The notes: generated by a model not told the origin, from the letters alone. Shown: positions 26,060 to 35,128, counted from the first letter of the stretch. The stretch: 44,679 nucleotides of DNA from JBQTJJ01 sp052387235 (GCA_052387235.1 JBQTJJ010000029.1:1-44679); one strand, 5' to 3'. Translations and numbers: made by a program.

Positions 26060-26928
26060 CCGGCGCCGGCGCCCCGGCCGTGTCGGCGGTGGTGGTCAAC
26101 TACAACGCCCGGGACCACCTGCTGGCCTGCGTCGCCAGCCTGCGGGCCGAGGGCGTCGACGACGTCGTCGTGGTCGACAACGACTCGGCCGACGGCTCCC
26201 GGCGGGCCCTGGAGGCGGCCGATCCGGCGGCGCGGATCGTGGCCACCGGCGCCAACCTGGGGTACGGCTCGGCCGCCAACCGGGGGGCCGCGGTGGCCGC
26301 CGGCCGGCGCCTCCTCGTCTGCAACTCCGACGTGGTGCTCGAGCCCGGGGCCGTGAAGTCGCTGGCCGCCGTCCTCGACGCCGAGCCGGGGGTGGGCATC
26401 GTGGGCCCCCGCATCGAGAGCACCGACGGCACCCTGTACCCCTCGCCCCGCACCTTCCCCGACCTGGGTGACGCCCTCGGGCACGCCTTCCTGGGCCTGG
26501 TGGCGCCCCGGAACCGCTTCACCCGGCGGTACCGGATGCTGGACTGGGACCACGACCGCACCCGGTCGGTGGACTGGGTCTCGGGGTCCTGCTTCCTGGC
26601 CGGGCGGGCCACCTGGGACGCCCTCGGCGGCTTCGACGAGGGCTACTTCATGTACGTGGAGGACGTCGACCTGTGCTGGCGGGCCCACCGGGCCGGCTGG
26701 GGGGTCGCCTTCGAGCCCGAGGCCCGGGTGGTCCACGTCCAGGGCGTGTCCACCGACCTGGCGCCGTACCGCATGATCGTCGAGCACCACCGCTCCCTGC
26801 TCCGCTTCCACCGCCGCAGCAGCACCGGAGTGGCCGCCGCCCTCACGCCGGCGGTGGCCGCCGGGCTGGCGGCCCGGGCCGCCCTGGCCTGCGCCCAGCG
26901 ATCACTCCGGTCCGTGAAGGGGCAGTAG
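26056..26928 (+). CDS. GT2 glycosyltransferase, rhamnosyltransferase (WbbL) type
   Basis: GT-A transferase of 290 aa. SAVVVNYNARDHLLACVASL, VVVDNDSADGSRRAL, GANLGYGSAANRGAAVA, LLVCNSDVVLEPGAV (metal-binding NSD) and DEGYFMYVEDVDLCWRAHRAGW are the usual landmarks of WbbL and related dTDP-rhamnose transferases. In mycobacteria WbbL makes the rhamnosyl-GlcNAc linker between peptidoglycan and arabinogalactan. Presence in an operon with rmlB and rmlD supports a rhamnose donor, without proving the acceptor. ATG 26056 overlaps the previous stop. Its own TAG stop (26926-26928) doubles as the first three bases of the next gene's -10 box. Confidence 0.88.
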   Translation: MTGAGAPAVSAVVVNYNARDHLLACVASLRAEGVDDVVVVDNDSADGSRRALEAADPAARIVATGANLGYGSAANRGAAVAAGRRLLVCNSDVVLEPGAVKSLAAVLDAEPGVGIVGPRIESTDGTLYPSPRTFPDLGDALGHAFLGLVAPRNRFTRRYRMLDWDHDRTRSVDWVSGSCFLAGRATWDALGGFDEGYFMYVEDVDLCWRAHRAGWGVAFEPEARVVHVQGVSTDLAPYRMIVEHHRSLLRFHRRSSTGVAAALTPAVAAGLAARAALACAQRSLRSVKGQ

Positions 26929-26931
26929 CTT
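26926..26931 (+). promoter_or_regulatory. -10 TAGCTT, leaderless start of the His-rich protein operon
   Basis: TAGCTT is followed by 8 nt and ATG 26940. The TAG is also the stop codon of the upstream glycosyltransferase. Confidence 0.55.
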
Positions 26932-26939
26932 TCGGTCCC

Positions 26940-27758
26940 ATGGGAAAGGCTTCGAGCAGCAAGAAGGTGGCTCGCGCCGCCAGCACCGGCGGCGGGCGCA
27001 CGAGTCGCGGCTCGCGGCCGTGGAGCTGGTACATGGCGATGGCCGCGGTCGTGCTGATCGGGAGCGTCATCCTCGTCACCAGCCGCAACGAGCGCCAGGC
27101 CGCGTCCAACCCCCTCAAGTCGGAGAAGCCGCGGCCGGCCGACAGGAGCAGGAACTTCGCCGGCGACCACTGGCACGCCGCCTACGGCATCTACATCTGC
27201 GACCAGTTCATCCCGAACATCCAGAGCGACAGGGACCCGAGCGGGATCCACACCCACAACGACGGCATCGTGCACATCCACCCGTTCACCCGGGCCGTGT
27301 CCGGGCGCAAGGCCACCTTCGGCGTGTTCGCCGAGACCGTGGGCCTGAAGGTGTCCAAGACCAGCATCGAGGCGCCCGGGGGCAAGAAGTACTCGGACGG
27401 CGACAAGTGCGGTGAGAAGAAGGGCGAGCTCCAGGTCTGGCTGAACGGCAAGGAGCGTGAGGGCGCCGACCCCCGCAAGATCCGCCTGCGCGACCGCGAC
27501 CTGGTGGTGCTGGCCTTCGCTCCGTCGGGCGCCGAGTTCCCGCGGGAGCCGCCGTCGAAGAGCGAGCTGGACAACCTGAGCGACGTGGTCGAGAACCCGG
27601 CCGCCACCACCACCGTGCCGGGCACGCCGGCCGACGGCACCGCCACCACCGTGCCGGGGGCCGCCACGGACAGCACCGCCCCCGCCACCGACACCACCGC
27701 CCCGGCCGCCACCGGCGCCACCGTCCCCACCACCACCACCGCCGCCACGTCGCCGTGA
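26940..27758 (+). CDS. Membrane-anchored His-rich protein of unknown function
   Basis: Protein of 272 aa that I recognise only as an actinobacterial hypothetical. A basic Ser/Lys-rich N-terminus precedes one transmembrane helix (about 30-47), so the rest is probably outside the membrane. The globular part has two tight histidine clusters, DHWHA (H77, H79) and GIHTHNDGIVHIHP (H104, H106, H112, H114), plus Cys87 and Cys157. This arrangement suggests a metal site or a cupin-like fold. LQVWLNGKE and RLRDRDLVVLAFAPSGAEFP follow, then a Thr/Ala/Pro tail from about 220, as in wall-spanning proteins. ATG 26940 is 8 nt after TAGCTT. It is coupled (GTGA) to a sugar nucleotidyltransferase and an epimerase, so a part in glycan assembly, sensing or metal-dependent modification is possible but unproven. 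Confidence 0.75.
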   Translation: MGKASSSKKVARAASTGGGRTSRGSRPWSWYMAMAAVVLIGSVILVTSRNERQAASNPLKSEKPRPADRSRNFAGDHWHAAYGIYICDQFIPNIQSDRDPSGIHTHNDGIVHIHPFTRAVSGRKATFGVFAETVGLKVSKTSIEAPGGKKYSDGDKCGEKKGELQVWLNGKEREGADPRKIRLRDRDLVVLAFAPSGAEFPREPPSKSELDNLSDVVENPAATTTVPGTPADGTATTVPGAATDSTAPATDTTAPAATGATVPTTTTAATSP

Positions 27759-28849
27759 GGGCGGTCGTCCTCGTCGGCGGCGAGGGGACCCGCCTGCGGC
27801 CGCTCACCCTCACCACGCCCAAGCAGATGCTGCCCGTGGCCGAGGTGGCCATGATCGAGCGGGTGCTGGCCCACCTCGCCTCCCACGGGGTCGAGTCGGC
27901 CACGCTGTCGATGGGCTACCGGCCGGACGCCTTCCTGGCCGCCTTCCCCGAGGACCGCTGCGCCGGCGTGGCCCTCGAGTACGCGGTGGAGCCGGTGGCC
28001 CTCGACACGGCCGGCGCCGTGCGGTTCGCGGCCGCGCACGCCGGGGTCGACGGCACCTTCCTGGTGGTGAACGGCGACGTCCTCACCGACATCGACGTCA
28101 CCGCCCTCGTCGCGTTCCACGGGGCGGCCGGCGGCATGGGGACCATCGCCCTCACGCCCGTGCCGGACCCCTCGTCGTTCGGCGTGGTGCCGGTGGACGG
28201 GAGCGGCCGGGTGCAGGCGTTCATCGAGAAGCCGGCGCCGGGCCAGGCGCCCACCAACATGGTCAACGCCGGCTTCTACGTGCTGGAGCCCGAGGTCCTG
28301 GACCGGATCGCCGACGACCGTCGCGTCAACATCGAGCGGGAGGTCTTCCCGGCGCTGGTGGCCGAGGGCGCCCTGTTCGCGGCCGGGTCGTCGTCGTACT
28401 GGACCGACACCGGCACGCCCGAGCTGTACCTGCGGTCCAACCTCGACCTCCTCGACGGCACGCGGGGCGACGGGCCGCCGGCGCCCGGCGCCCGGCGCTC
28501 GCCGGCCGGGGGCTGGGTCGTGGGCGGGCCGGTGCTCGACGTCGAGCCGGGCCCGGGCTCGCTGGTGGGCGACGCCGCCTTCGTCGGGAAAGGCTCCGAG
28601 ATCGTGCGGTCGCTCGTCGGCGCCGGCTGCCGGGTGGAGGGCGCCAGCGTGGCCGGGTCGCTCCTCCTGCCGGGCGCGGTGGTGCGGCCGGGGGCCACGG
28701 TGGCGGACTCCATCCTCGGCCCCGGCTCGGTGGTGGGGGAGGGGGCCGAGGTCACGGGGCTCACGGTGCTGGGCGACAGCGCCAGGGTCCCGCCCGGTGG
28801 GCGCGTCGCCGGCGCCCGCGTCGTGGCCGGCGCCTCCGTCGGCCGGTGA
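27755..28849 (+). CDS. Sugar-1-phosphate nucleotidyltransferase with left-handed beta-helix
   Basis: NDP-sugar pyrophosphorylase of 364 aa. The nucleotide loop AVVLVGGEGTRLRPLT, TPKQMLPVAEVAMIERVL, VVNGDVLTDIDVT (metal Asp), VQAFIEKP and NAGFYVLEPEVLD form the catalytic domain. From about residue 255 hexapeptide turns (GSLVGDAAFVGKGSEIV ... VVRPGATVADSILGPGSVV) make a beta-helix. It resembles bacterial mannose-1-phosphate guanylyltransferases and eukaryotic GMPP, so GDP-mannose is the leading guess, which would feed the rmd-like gene at 35125. Glucose-1-phosphate enzymes are the alternative. The start GTG 27755 overlaps the previous stop and the stop overlaps the epimerase start, both as GTGA. 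Confidence 0.87.
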   Translation: MRAVVLVGGEGTRLRPLTLTTPKQMLPVAEVAMIERVLAHLASHGVESATLSMGYRPDAFLAAFPEDRCAGVALEYAVEPVALDTAGAVRFAAAHAGVDGTFLVVNGDVLTDIDVTALVAFHGAAGGMGTIALTPVPDPSSFGVVPVDGSGRVQAFIEKPAPGQAPTNMVNAGFYVLEPEVLDRIADDRRVNIEREVFPALVAEGALFAAGSSSYWTDTGTPELYLRSNLDLLDGTRGDGPPAPGARRSPAGGWVVGGPVLDVEPGPGSLVGDAAFVGKGSEIVRSLVGAGCRVEGASVAGSLLLPGAVVRPGATVADSILGPGSVVGEGAEVTGLTVLGDSARVPPGGRVAGARVVAGASVGR

Positions 28850-29805
28850 GGGCCCTCGTCACGGGCGGGGCCGGGTTCATCGGCTCCACCCTGGTCGACC
28901 GCCTCCTGGCCGAGGGTCACGCCGTCGACGCCGTCGACGATCTCTCCGTGGGTGCGCTGGCCAACCTGGCCGACGCCAGGGCCGGCCGCGACCGCTCCCA
29001 CGAGTTCACCTTCCACCGCCTCGACATCCGCTCGGACCAGCTGCTCGGGCTGGTGGAGCGGCGCCGGCCGGACATCGTGTACCACCTGGCGGCCCAGGCC
29101 GACGTGCGGGTGTCGGTGGCCCGGCCCGTGTTCGACGCCGAGGTCAACGTCGTCGGCACCGTCAACGTGCTGGAGGCGGCCCGGCGGGCCGGCGCCCGCA
29201 AGGTCGTGTTCGCATCGAGCGGCGGCACCATCTACGGCACCGTCGACCCCGACGACCTGCCGGCGCGGGAGTCGCACCCCCAGCGCCCCGAGTCGCCCTA
29301 CGGCGTGGCCAAGAAGGCGGCCGGGGACTACCTGGCCGCCTACCGGGAGCTGTACGAGCTGGAGTTCACGGCCCTGGCCCTGGCCAACGTGTACGGGCCC
29401 CGACAGGACCCGCACGGCGAGGCCGGGGTGGTGGCCATCTTCGCCGGCAGGCTGCTGGCGGGGGAGCGGTGCACGATCTTCGGCGACGGCGAGCAGACCC
29501 GGGACTTCGTGTACGTCGACGACGTGGTGGACGCCTTCGTGCGGGCCGCCGAGCGGGGTGGCGGGCTGCTGGCCAACGTCGGCACCGGCGTGGAGACGTC
29601 GGTCAACGACCTGTACGCCACCATCGCCCGCGCCGCCGGCGTGCGGGAGCCGGCCACCTACGCCCCGCCCCGCGTCGGCGAGCTGGCCCGCTCCGCCCTC
29701 GACCCGGGCCGGGCCGCCATCCACCTCGGGTGGAAGCCGTGGACGTCGGTGGAGGAGGGCTGCGCCGCCACCCTCGACTGGTTCCGGTCCCGCCCGCCGG
29801 CCTGA
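28846..29805 (+). CDS. NAD-dependent sugar epimerase (GalE-like)
   Basis: Extended SDR of 319 aa that probably inverts C4 of an NDP-hexose or hexuronate. ALVTGGAGFIGSTLVDRLL binds NAD. YHLAAQADVRVSVARPVFDAEVNVVGT, VFASSGGTIYGT (Ser in the catalytic site), SPYGVAKKAAGDYL (YxxxK) and LANVYGPRQDPHGEAGVVAIF are typical UDP-glucose/UDP-glucuronate 4-epimerase landmarks. FGDGEQTRDFVYVDDVVDA and a HLGWKPWTSVEEG end complete it. The exact substrate is not readable. GTG 28846 overlaps the nucleotidyltransferase stop (GTGA). The gene converges with cofE only 3 bp away, with no terminator visible between. Confidence 0.88.
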   Translation: MRALVTGGAGFIGSTLVDRLLAEGHAVDAVDDLSVGALANLADARAGRDRSHEFTFHRLDIRSDQLLGLVERRRPDIVYHLAAQADVRVSVARPVFDAEVNVVGTVNVLEAARRAGARKVVFASSGGTIYGTVDPDDLPARESHPQRPESPYGVAKKAAGDYLAAYRELYELEFTALALANVYGPRQDPHGEAGVVAIFAGRLLAGERCTIFGDGEQTRDFVYVDDVVDAFVRAAERGGGLLANVGTGVETSVNDLYATIARAAGVREPATYAPPRVGELARSALDPGRAAIHLGWKPWTSVEEGCAATLDWFRSRPPA

Positions 29806-29808
29806 GCG

Positions 29809-30525
29809 CTACCGGAACAGGTCCTCGCCGGGGGGGCGCACCACCTCGGCCCGCACCGACGACTCCCGCAGCCAGGCCGGGTCCACGCCCCGCACCACCG
29901 CCACCGGGATGCCGGACGACTTGCCCATCACCAGCTCGGCCGCCCCCGCCAGCTGGTCGGCCACGCACACCTCGCTGACCTGGAGGGGCCGGCCCAGGGC
30001 GTCGGTGGTGCCCCGCAGGTCCACCACCGCGGCCACGCCGGCCGTGCCGATGGCGACGTCGGTGAGGCCCCGGCGCCAGGGCCGCCCGAAGGTGTCGGAC
30101 ACGATGACGCCCACCCGCACGCCGGCCCGGCCCAGCAGCCCGTCGCGGATGCGCCGGGCCGAGCGGTCCGGGTCCACCGGCAGCAGGGCGGCCATCCCCG
30201 CCTCCACGTTCGACAGGTCCACGCCGGCGTTGGCGCACACGAAGCCGTGGGACGTCTCGCTGACCACCAGGTCGCCGCGCCGGCGCAGCACCCGCACGGA
30301 CTCCCGCTCCACCACGGCCCGGTGGGCGGCCGGCCCGCCGGCCGGGTCCAACGCCACCAGCCGTCCCTCGGACTTGGAGACGACCTTCTGGGTGACGACC
30401 ACCACGTCGCCGGCCCGGACCACGCCCGCGGCGGCGATGAGGTCGGCCAGCACGTCGCCCGGGCGCACCTCGGGCAGGCCCGTCACCGGGATGACGGCGA
30501 GCGCGCCGGCCGCCGGCCCGCTCAC
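29809..30525 (-). CDS. cofE: Coenzyme F420-0:L-glutamate ligase, stand-alone
   Basis: Adds glutamate residues to F420-0 using GTP. 238 aa, the length of archaeal CofE. Mycobacterial FbiB carries an extra C-terminal nitroreductase-like domain that is absent here. Landmarks are VIPVTGLPEVRPGDVLADLI, DVVVVTQKVVSKSEGR, RESVRVLRRRGDLVVSETSHGFVCANAGVDLSN, GVIVSDTFGRPWRRGLTDVAIG and AELVMGKSSGIPVAVVRG. GTG 30525 overlaps the cofD stop (GTGA), so the two are coupled and form an F420 maturation pair. CofC and the FO synthase genes are not in the window. The reductase step done by the FbiB C-terminus in mycobacteria must come from another protein; the nitroreductase at 6833 is a distant, untested candidate. 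Confidence 0.93.
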   Translation of the reverse strand: MSGPAAGALAVIPVTGLPEVRPGDVLADLIAAAGVVRAGDVVVVTQKVVSKSEGRLVALDPAGGPAAHRAVVERESVRVLRRRGDLVVSETSHGFVCANAGVDLSNVEAGMAALLPVDPDRSARRIRDGLLGRAGVRVGVIVSDTFGRPWRRGLTDVAIGTAGVAAVVDLRGTTDALGRPLQVSEVCVADQLAGAAELVMGKSSGIPVAVVRGVDPAWLRESSVRAEVVRPPGEDLFR

Positions 30526-31475
30526 GCCCCGAGGACGGCGCGGGCCAGGGCCTCGGCCTCGGCCCGGCCCCGCATGACCGCCGGCGCCACCACGCAGCGG
30601 ATGCCCTCCGCCTCCACCGCCGGGGCCAGGCCGGCGTCGGCCTCGTCGACCACCAGGCAGGCGGCGAGGGGGGCGTAGAGGCGGGCGACCCCCACCACCG
30701 ACGCCTCGTGCCCCAGCTCGGTGAGGAGGCGGTCGGCGGGGCCCCGCAGGGCGGCGCCGGCCACGATGGGGCTCACCGCCACCACGTCGTCCCGGCGGGC
30801 CCGCACCGCGTCGGCGACGCCGGCCACCGCCAGCACCGGCGCGATCGACACCAGCGGGTTGGAGGGGCAGATCACCACCCGCTCGGCGCCGGCCAGGGCG
30901 GCGAGGACGCCGGGGGCGGGCCCGGCCGACCCGATGCCCTGGAAGCGCACCGCCTCCACCGGGACGGCGTGGCGCCGCCCCACGAACCACTCCTGGAACC
31001 CGATCTCCTCCGACGTGCCCGGTCCCGGTCCCGCCACCGTGAGCCGCGTCTCCACCCGCTCCTCGGTCATGGGGACCACCGCCACCTCCACCCCCCAGGC
31101 CCTGGCGATCTCGGCCGTCACCTCGGTGAGGGTGGCCTGCTCGGCCAGCCGCTGGGTCCGGTACAGGTGGGTGGCCAGGTCGCGGTCGCCCAGGCGGAAC
31201 CAGGTCTGGCCGGCGTAGCGGTCCAGCGCCTCCATGGCGGCCCAGGTCTCGCCGGCCAGGCCCCAGCCCCGCTCGTCGTCGTTGCCCCCGCCCAGGGTGT
31301 AGACGACCGTGTCCAGGTCGGGGCTGACGTGCAGGCCGTGCAGCACCACGTCGTCGGCCGTGTTCACCACCGCCGTGATGGACGCCGGCGCCACCACGCC
31401 GGCCAGGCCCCGCAGCATGCGGGCCGCGCCCACCCCGCCGGCCAGGGCCGCCACCGCCGGCCGGGGCCGCGTCAC
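30522..31475 (-). CDS. cofD: 2-phospho-L-lactate/phosphoenolpyruvate transferase of F420 synthesis
   Basis: Transfers the phospholactyl or phosphoenolpyruvyl group to FO, giving (dehydro)F420-0; FbiA in mycobacteria. About 317 aa. Landmarks are AALAGGVGAARMLRGLAGV at the N-terminus, VVNTADDVVLHGLHVSPDLDTVVYTLGG (metal-binding acidic residues), WFRLGDRDLATHLYRTQRL, FQEWFVGRRHAVPV, VVICPSNPLVSIAPVLAV and VSPIVAGAALRGPADRLLTELGHEASVVGVA. Two adjacent GTG codons (31478 and 31475) could start it. 31475 is chosen because it overlaps the TGA of a short leaderless frame upstream as GTGA, the coupling used throughout this region; starting at 31478 adds one residue. Palindrome copy 3 lies 25 bp upstream. 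Confidence 0.92.
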   Translation of the reverse strand: MTRPRPAVAALAGGVGAARMLRGLAGVVAPASITAVVNTADDVVLHGLHVSPDLDTVVYTLGGGNDDERGWGLAGETWAAMEALDRYAGQTWFRLGDRDLATHLYRTQRLAEQATLTEVTAEIARAWGVEVAVVPMTEERVETRLTVAGPGPGTSEEIGFQEWFVGRRHAVPVEAVRFQGIGSAGPAPGVLAALAGAERVVICPSNPLVSIAPVLAVAGVADAVRARRDDVVAVSPIVAGAALRGPADRLLTELGHEASVVGVARLYAPLAACLVVDEADAGLAPAVEAEGIRCVVAPAVMRGRAEAEALARAVLGA

Positions 31476-31585
31476 CACCGCCCGGCCCGCCCGCCGCTCG
31501 GGTTCCGGGAAGGCTGACGTCCGCCAGGCGGACGTAGGGCTTCCCGGAACGCCGGCCGGCCCTCGACGCGGTGCTCCGGGGCCAC
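31472..31585 (-). CDS. Candidate 37-aa leaderless leader ORF overlapping cofD
   Basis: On the minus strand GTG 31585 follows TAGCGT (31597-31592) by 6 nt. It opens a 37-codon frame (start MAPEHRVEGRP, end AGRWW) whose TGA (31474-31472) overlaps the cofD GTG as GTGA. Palindrome copy 3 lies wholly inside the frame without breaking it. No homologue is known to me. Open frames of this length are common at this GC, so the support is the joint fit of -10 spacing, frame and stop overlap. Confidence 0.4.
   Translation of the reverse strand: MAPEHRVEGRPAFREALRPPGGRQPSRNPSGGRAGRW
31503..31549. repeat. 47-bp dispersed palindrome, copy 3
   Basis: Same 47-nt layout as copies 1 and 2: perfect TTCCGGGAAG/CTTCCCGGAA ends and the centre CAG. 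The inner halves (GTCCGC/GCGGAC) pair perfectly, with three mismatches between. It lies between cofD and a divergent glycosyltransferase. Confidence 0.93.
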
Positions 31586-31591
31586 GGCCTC

Positions 31592-31597
31592 ACGCTA
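31592..31597 (-). promoter_or_regulatory. -10 TAGCGT for the cofD leader ORF/cofD-cofE
   Basis: TAGCGT on the minus strand lies 6 nt before GTG 31585. It is embedded in the palindrome CGCTAGCG (31594-31601 region), 20 bp from the divergent TAGGCT. Confidence 0.45.
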
Positions 31598-31616
31598 GCG
31601 ATCGCAGCCGGCGCCG

Positions 31617-31622
31617 TAGGCT
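31617..31622 (+). promoter_or_regulatory. -10 TAGGCT, leaderless start of the GT4 operon
   Basis: TAGGCT is followed by 7 nt and GTG 31630. It would drive three GT4 genes and the rmd-like gene. Confidence 0.6.
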
Positions 31623-31629
31623 CCGGCCG

Positions 31630-32736
31630 GTGAACGCCCTGCGGGTCGCCGTCGACGCCACCCCGCTGCTCGGCCAGCCCACCGGTGTCGGCGCCTTCGT
31701 GGCCGGCGCCCTCGGCGCGCTGGCGGCCGATCCCGGGCTCGACCTGTCGGCCTACGCCCTGTCGCTGCGGGGCCGCACCGCCCTCCCGGCCGCCCTGCCC
31801 GCGGGGGTGCGGGCCCTGACCCGGCCCATGGCGGCCGGCGCCCTGCTGCGGGCGTGGGCCCGGGCCGACCACCCGCCGGCCGAGTGGTGGACGGGGCCGG
31901 TCGACGTCGTCCACGGCACCAACTTCTGCGTCCCGCCGTCGCGGCACGCGCGCCGGATCGTCACCGTCCACGACCTCACGCCGGTGCGCTTCCCGCAGCT
32001 GGCCCGGCCCGCCACCCGCCTGTTCCCCGCCCTGGTGCGCCGGGCCCTCGACGGGGGGGCCCACGTGCACACGCCGTCGGCCTTCGTGGCGGCCGAGGTG
32101 GTGGAGCTGCTGGGCGCCGACCCGGCCCGCGTCCACCCCGTCCACCACGGCGTGCCGGCGCCGGCGGCCGGCGCCGGCCCGTCCCCCGTGGGCGGCCGCT
32201 ACGTCCTGGCCCTGGGGACGGTGGAGCCGAGGAAGGACCTGCCCGGCCTGGTGGCCGCCTTCGACGCCGTGGCCGGCGCCGACCCCGGCCTGCGCCTGGT
32301 GATCGCCGGGCCCGACGGCTGGGGGGTGGAGGCCCTCGCCGCCGCCGTGGCCCGGGCCGCCCACGCCGACCGGGTGGTGCGGCTGGGCTGGGTCGAGCCG
32401 GCGCAGGCCGCGGCCCTGCTGCGGGGGGCGGCCGTGCTGGCCTTCCCGTCGCTGTACGAGGGGTTCGGGCTGCCGCCCCTCGAGGCCATGGCGGCCGGCG
32501 TGGCGGTGGTGGCCACCCGGGCCGGGGCCCTGCCCGAGGTGCTGGGCGACGCCGCCTGCCTGGTGCCGGCCGGCGACGCCGACGCCCTGGCCGAGGCACT
32601 GGCCCTGGTGCTGGGCGACGCCGAGGTGCGGGCCGGCCTGGTGGCCCGGGGCCGGGAGCACGTCACCCGGTTCTCGTGGCAGGACTGCGCCGCCGGCCTG
32701 GCCGGCCTTTACCGCCAGGCCGTGGAGGTGGGCTGA
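31630..32736 (+). CDS. GT4 glycosyltransferase
   Basis: GT-B retaining glycosyltransferase of 368 aa, the first of three related GT4 genes in a row. The N-terminal acceptor domain begins VNALRVAVDATPLLGQPTGVG (glycine loop) and has HGTNFCVPPSRHARRIVTVHDLTP. The donor domain has YVLALGTVEPRKDLPGLVAAF, RLVIAGPDGWGVEAL, VRLGWVEPAQAAALLRGAAVLAFPSLYEGFGLPPLEAMAAGV (the E-x7-E motif of GT4) and a LVPAGDADALAEAL end. It resembles WbaZ/mannosyltransferase-type proteins; donor and acceptor are unknown. GTG 31630 is 7 nt after TAGGCT. The next gene begins 2 bp after its stop. Confidence 0.9.
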   Translation: MNALRVAVDATPLLGQPTGVGAFVAGALGALAADPGLDLSAYALSLRGRTALPAALPAGVRALTRPMAAGALLRAWARADHPPAEWWTGPVDVVHGTNFCVPPSRHARRIVTVHDLTPVRFPQLARPATRLFPALVRRALDGGAHVHTPSAFVAAEVVELLGADPARVHPVHHGVPAPAAGAGPSPVGGRYVLALGTVEPRKDLPGLVAAFDAVAGADPGLRLVIAGPDGWGVEALAAAVARAAHADRVVRLGWVEPAQAAALLRGAAVLAFPSLYEGFGLPPLEAMAAGVAVVATRAGALPEVLGDAACLVPAGDADALAEALALVLGDAEVRAGLVARGREHVTRFSWQDCAAGLAGLYRQAVEVG

Positions 32737-32738
32737 GG

Positions 32739-33964
<1,226 letters not shown>

Positions 33965-33968
<4 letters not shown>

Positions 33969-35128
33969 GCGGGGCCGTTCCCGGGTCCGAGCCGGGGTCG
34001 CGGGCGCTGCCCGTCGCCCTCGACGTCAGCGCCGTTCCCGCCAACCCGTCGGGCGCCGGCCGCTACACCATCGACCTGGCCGCCGCCCTGTCCCGCCGGG
34101 ACGACGTGGCCCTCACCTTCGTGGCCCGGTCGGGCGACGGGCCCCGGTGGGAGGCGCTGTCGCCCGGCGCCACCGTGGTGGCCTCGGCGCCGAGGTCCCG
34201 GCCCCTGCGCCTGGCGTGGGAGCAGGCCCGCCTGCCCCGCCTGCTGCGGGAGCTGGCGGTCACGGTCCACCACTCGCCCCACTACACGATGCCGGAGTCG
34301 GCCACCCTGCCCCGGGTCGTCACCATCCACGACCTGACCTTCTTCGACCATCCCGAGTGGCACGAGCGGGGCAAGGTGGCGCTGTTCAGGCGGGCCATCC
34401 GGGTGGCGGCCCGCCACGCCGAGGCCCTGGTGTGCGTGAGCCGGGCCACGGCCGAGCGCCTGGCCGACCTGTGCCCGGCCCACTGCCCGGTCAGCGTCAT
34501 CCCCCACGGCGTCGACCACGGCCGCTTCCGCGCCACACCCGACCCTGCTGGTCCCGACGACGACGCCGCCCTGGCCGCCCTCGGGGTCCGGAGGCCGTTC
34601 GTGGCCTTCGTGGGGACCATCGAGCCCCGCAAGGACGTCGCCACCCTGGTCCGGGCCTTCGACCGCATGGCCCCGGGCCACCCCGAGCTGTCGCTGGTGC
34701 TGGCCGGCGTCGAGGGCTGGGGCGGCGGCCCGGTGCGCGAGGCGGTGGCCGCCGCCACCCACCGCTCGCGCATCGTGCGCACGGGGTACGTGCCCGACGA
34801 CACCGTGCCGGCCCTGCTGCGCCAGGCCGCGGCCGTGGCCTATCCCTCCCTGGAGGAGGGGTTCGGGCTGCCGGCGCTGGAGGCCCTGGCCTGCGGCGCC
34901 CCCCTCGTCACCACCACCGGCTCGGCCATGGAGGAGATGGCGGCCGGCGCCGCCATGCTGGTGGGCCCCGGCGACGCCGACGGGCTGGCCGGCGTGCTGG
35001 ACATGCTGGTCCGGGGCGACGCCGGCCTGGAGGCCCGCCGCCAGCGCGGCTTCGCGGTGGCGGCCCGCCACACGTGGGAGGCCAGCGGCCGGGCCCACGC
35101 CGACGTGTACCGGTCGGTGGCCCCGTGA
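33965..35128 (+). CDS. GT4 glycosyltransferase
   Basis: Third GT4 enzyme of the run, 387 aa. The N-terminal domain has ALDVSAVPANPSGAGRYTIDLAAAL, HHSPHYTMPESATLPRVVTIHDLTFFDHPEWHERGKV and ALVCVSRATAERLADL. The donor domain has PHGVDHGRF, FVAFVGTIEPRKDVATLVRAFDRMA, LVLAGVEGWGGGPV, VRTGYVPDDTVPALLRQAAAVAYPSLEEGFGLPALEALACGAPLVTT and MLVGPGDADGLA. The wording is close to mannosyl- and rhamnosyltransferases of O-antigen and capsule clusters. No transmembrane segment is seen, so it is probably peripheral on the inner face. GTG 33965 overlaps the previous stop as GTGA, and its TGA overlaps the rmd-like gene's GTG. Confidence 0.9.
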
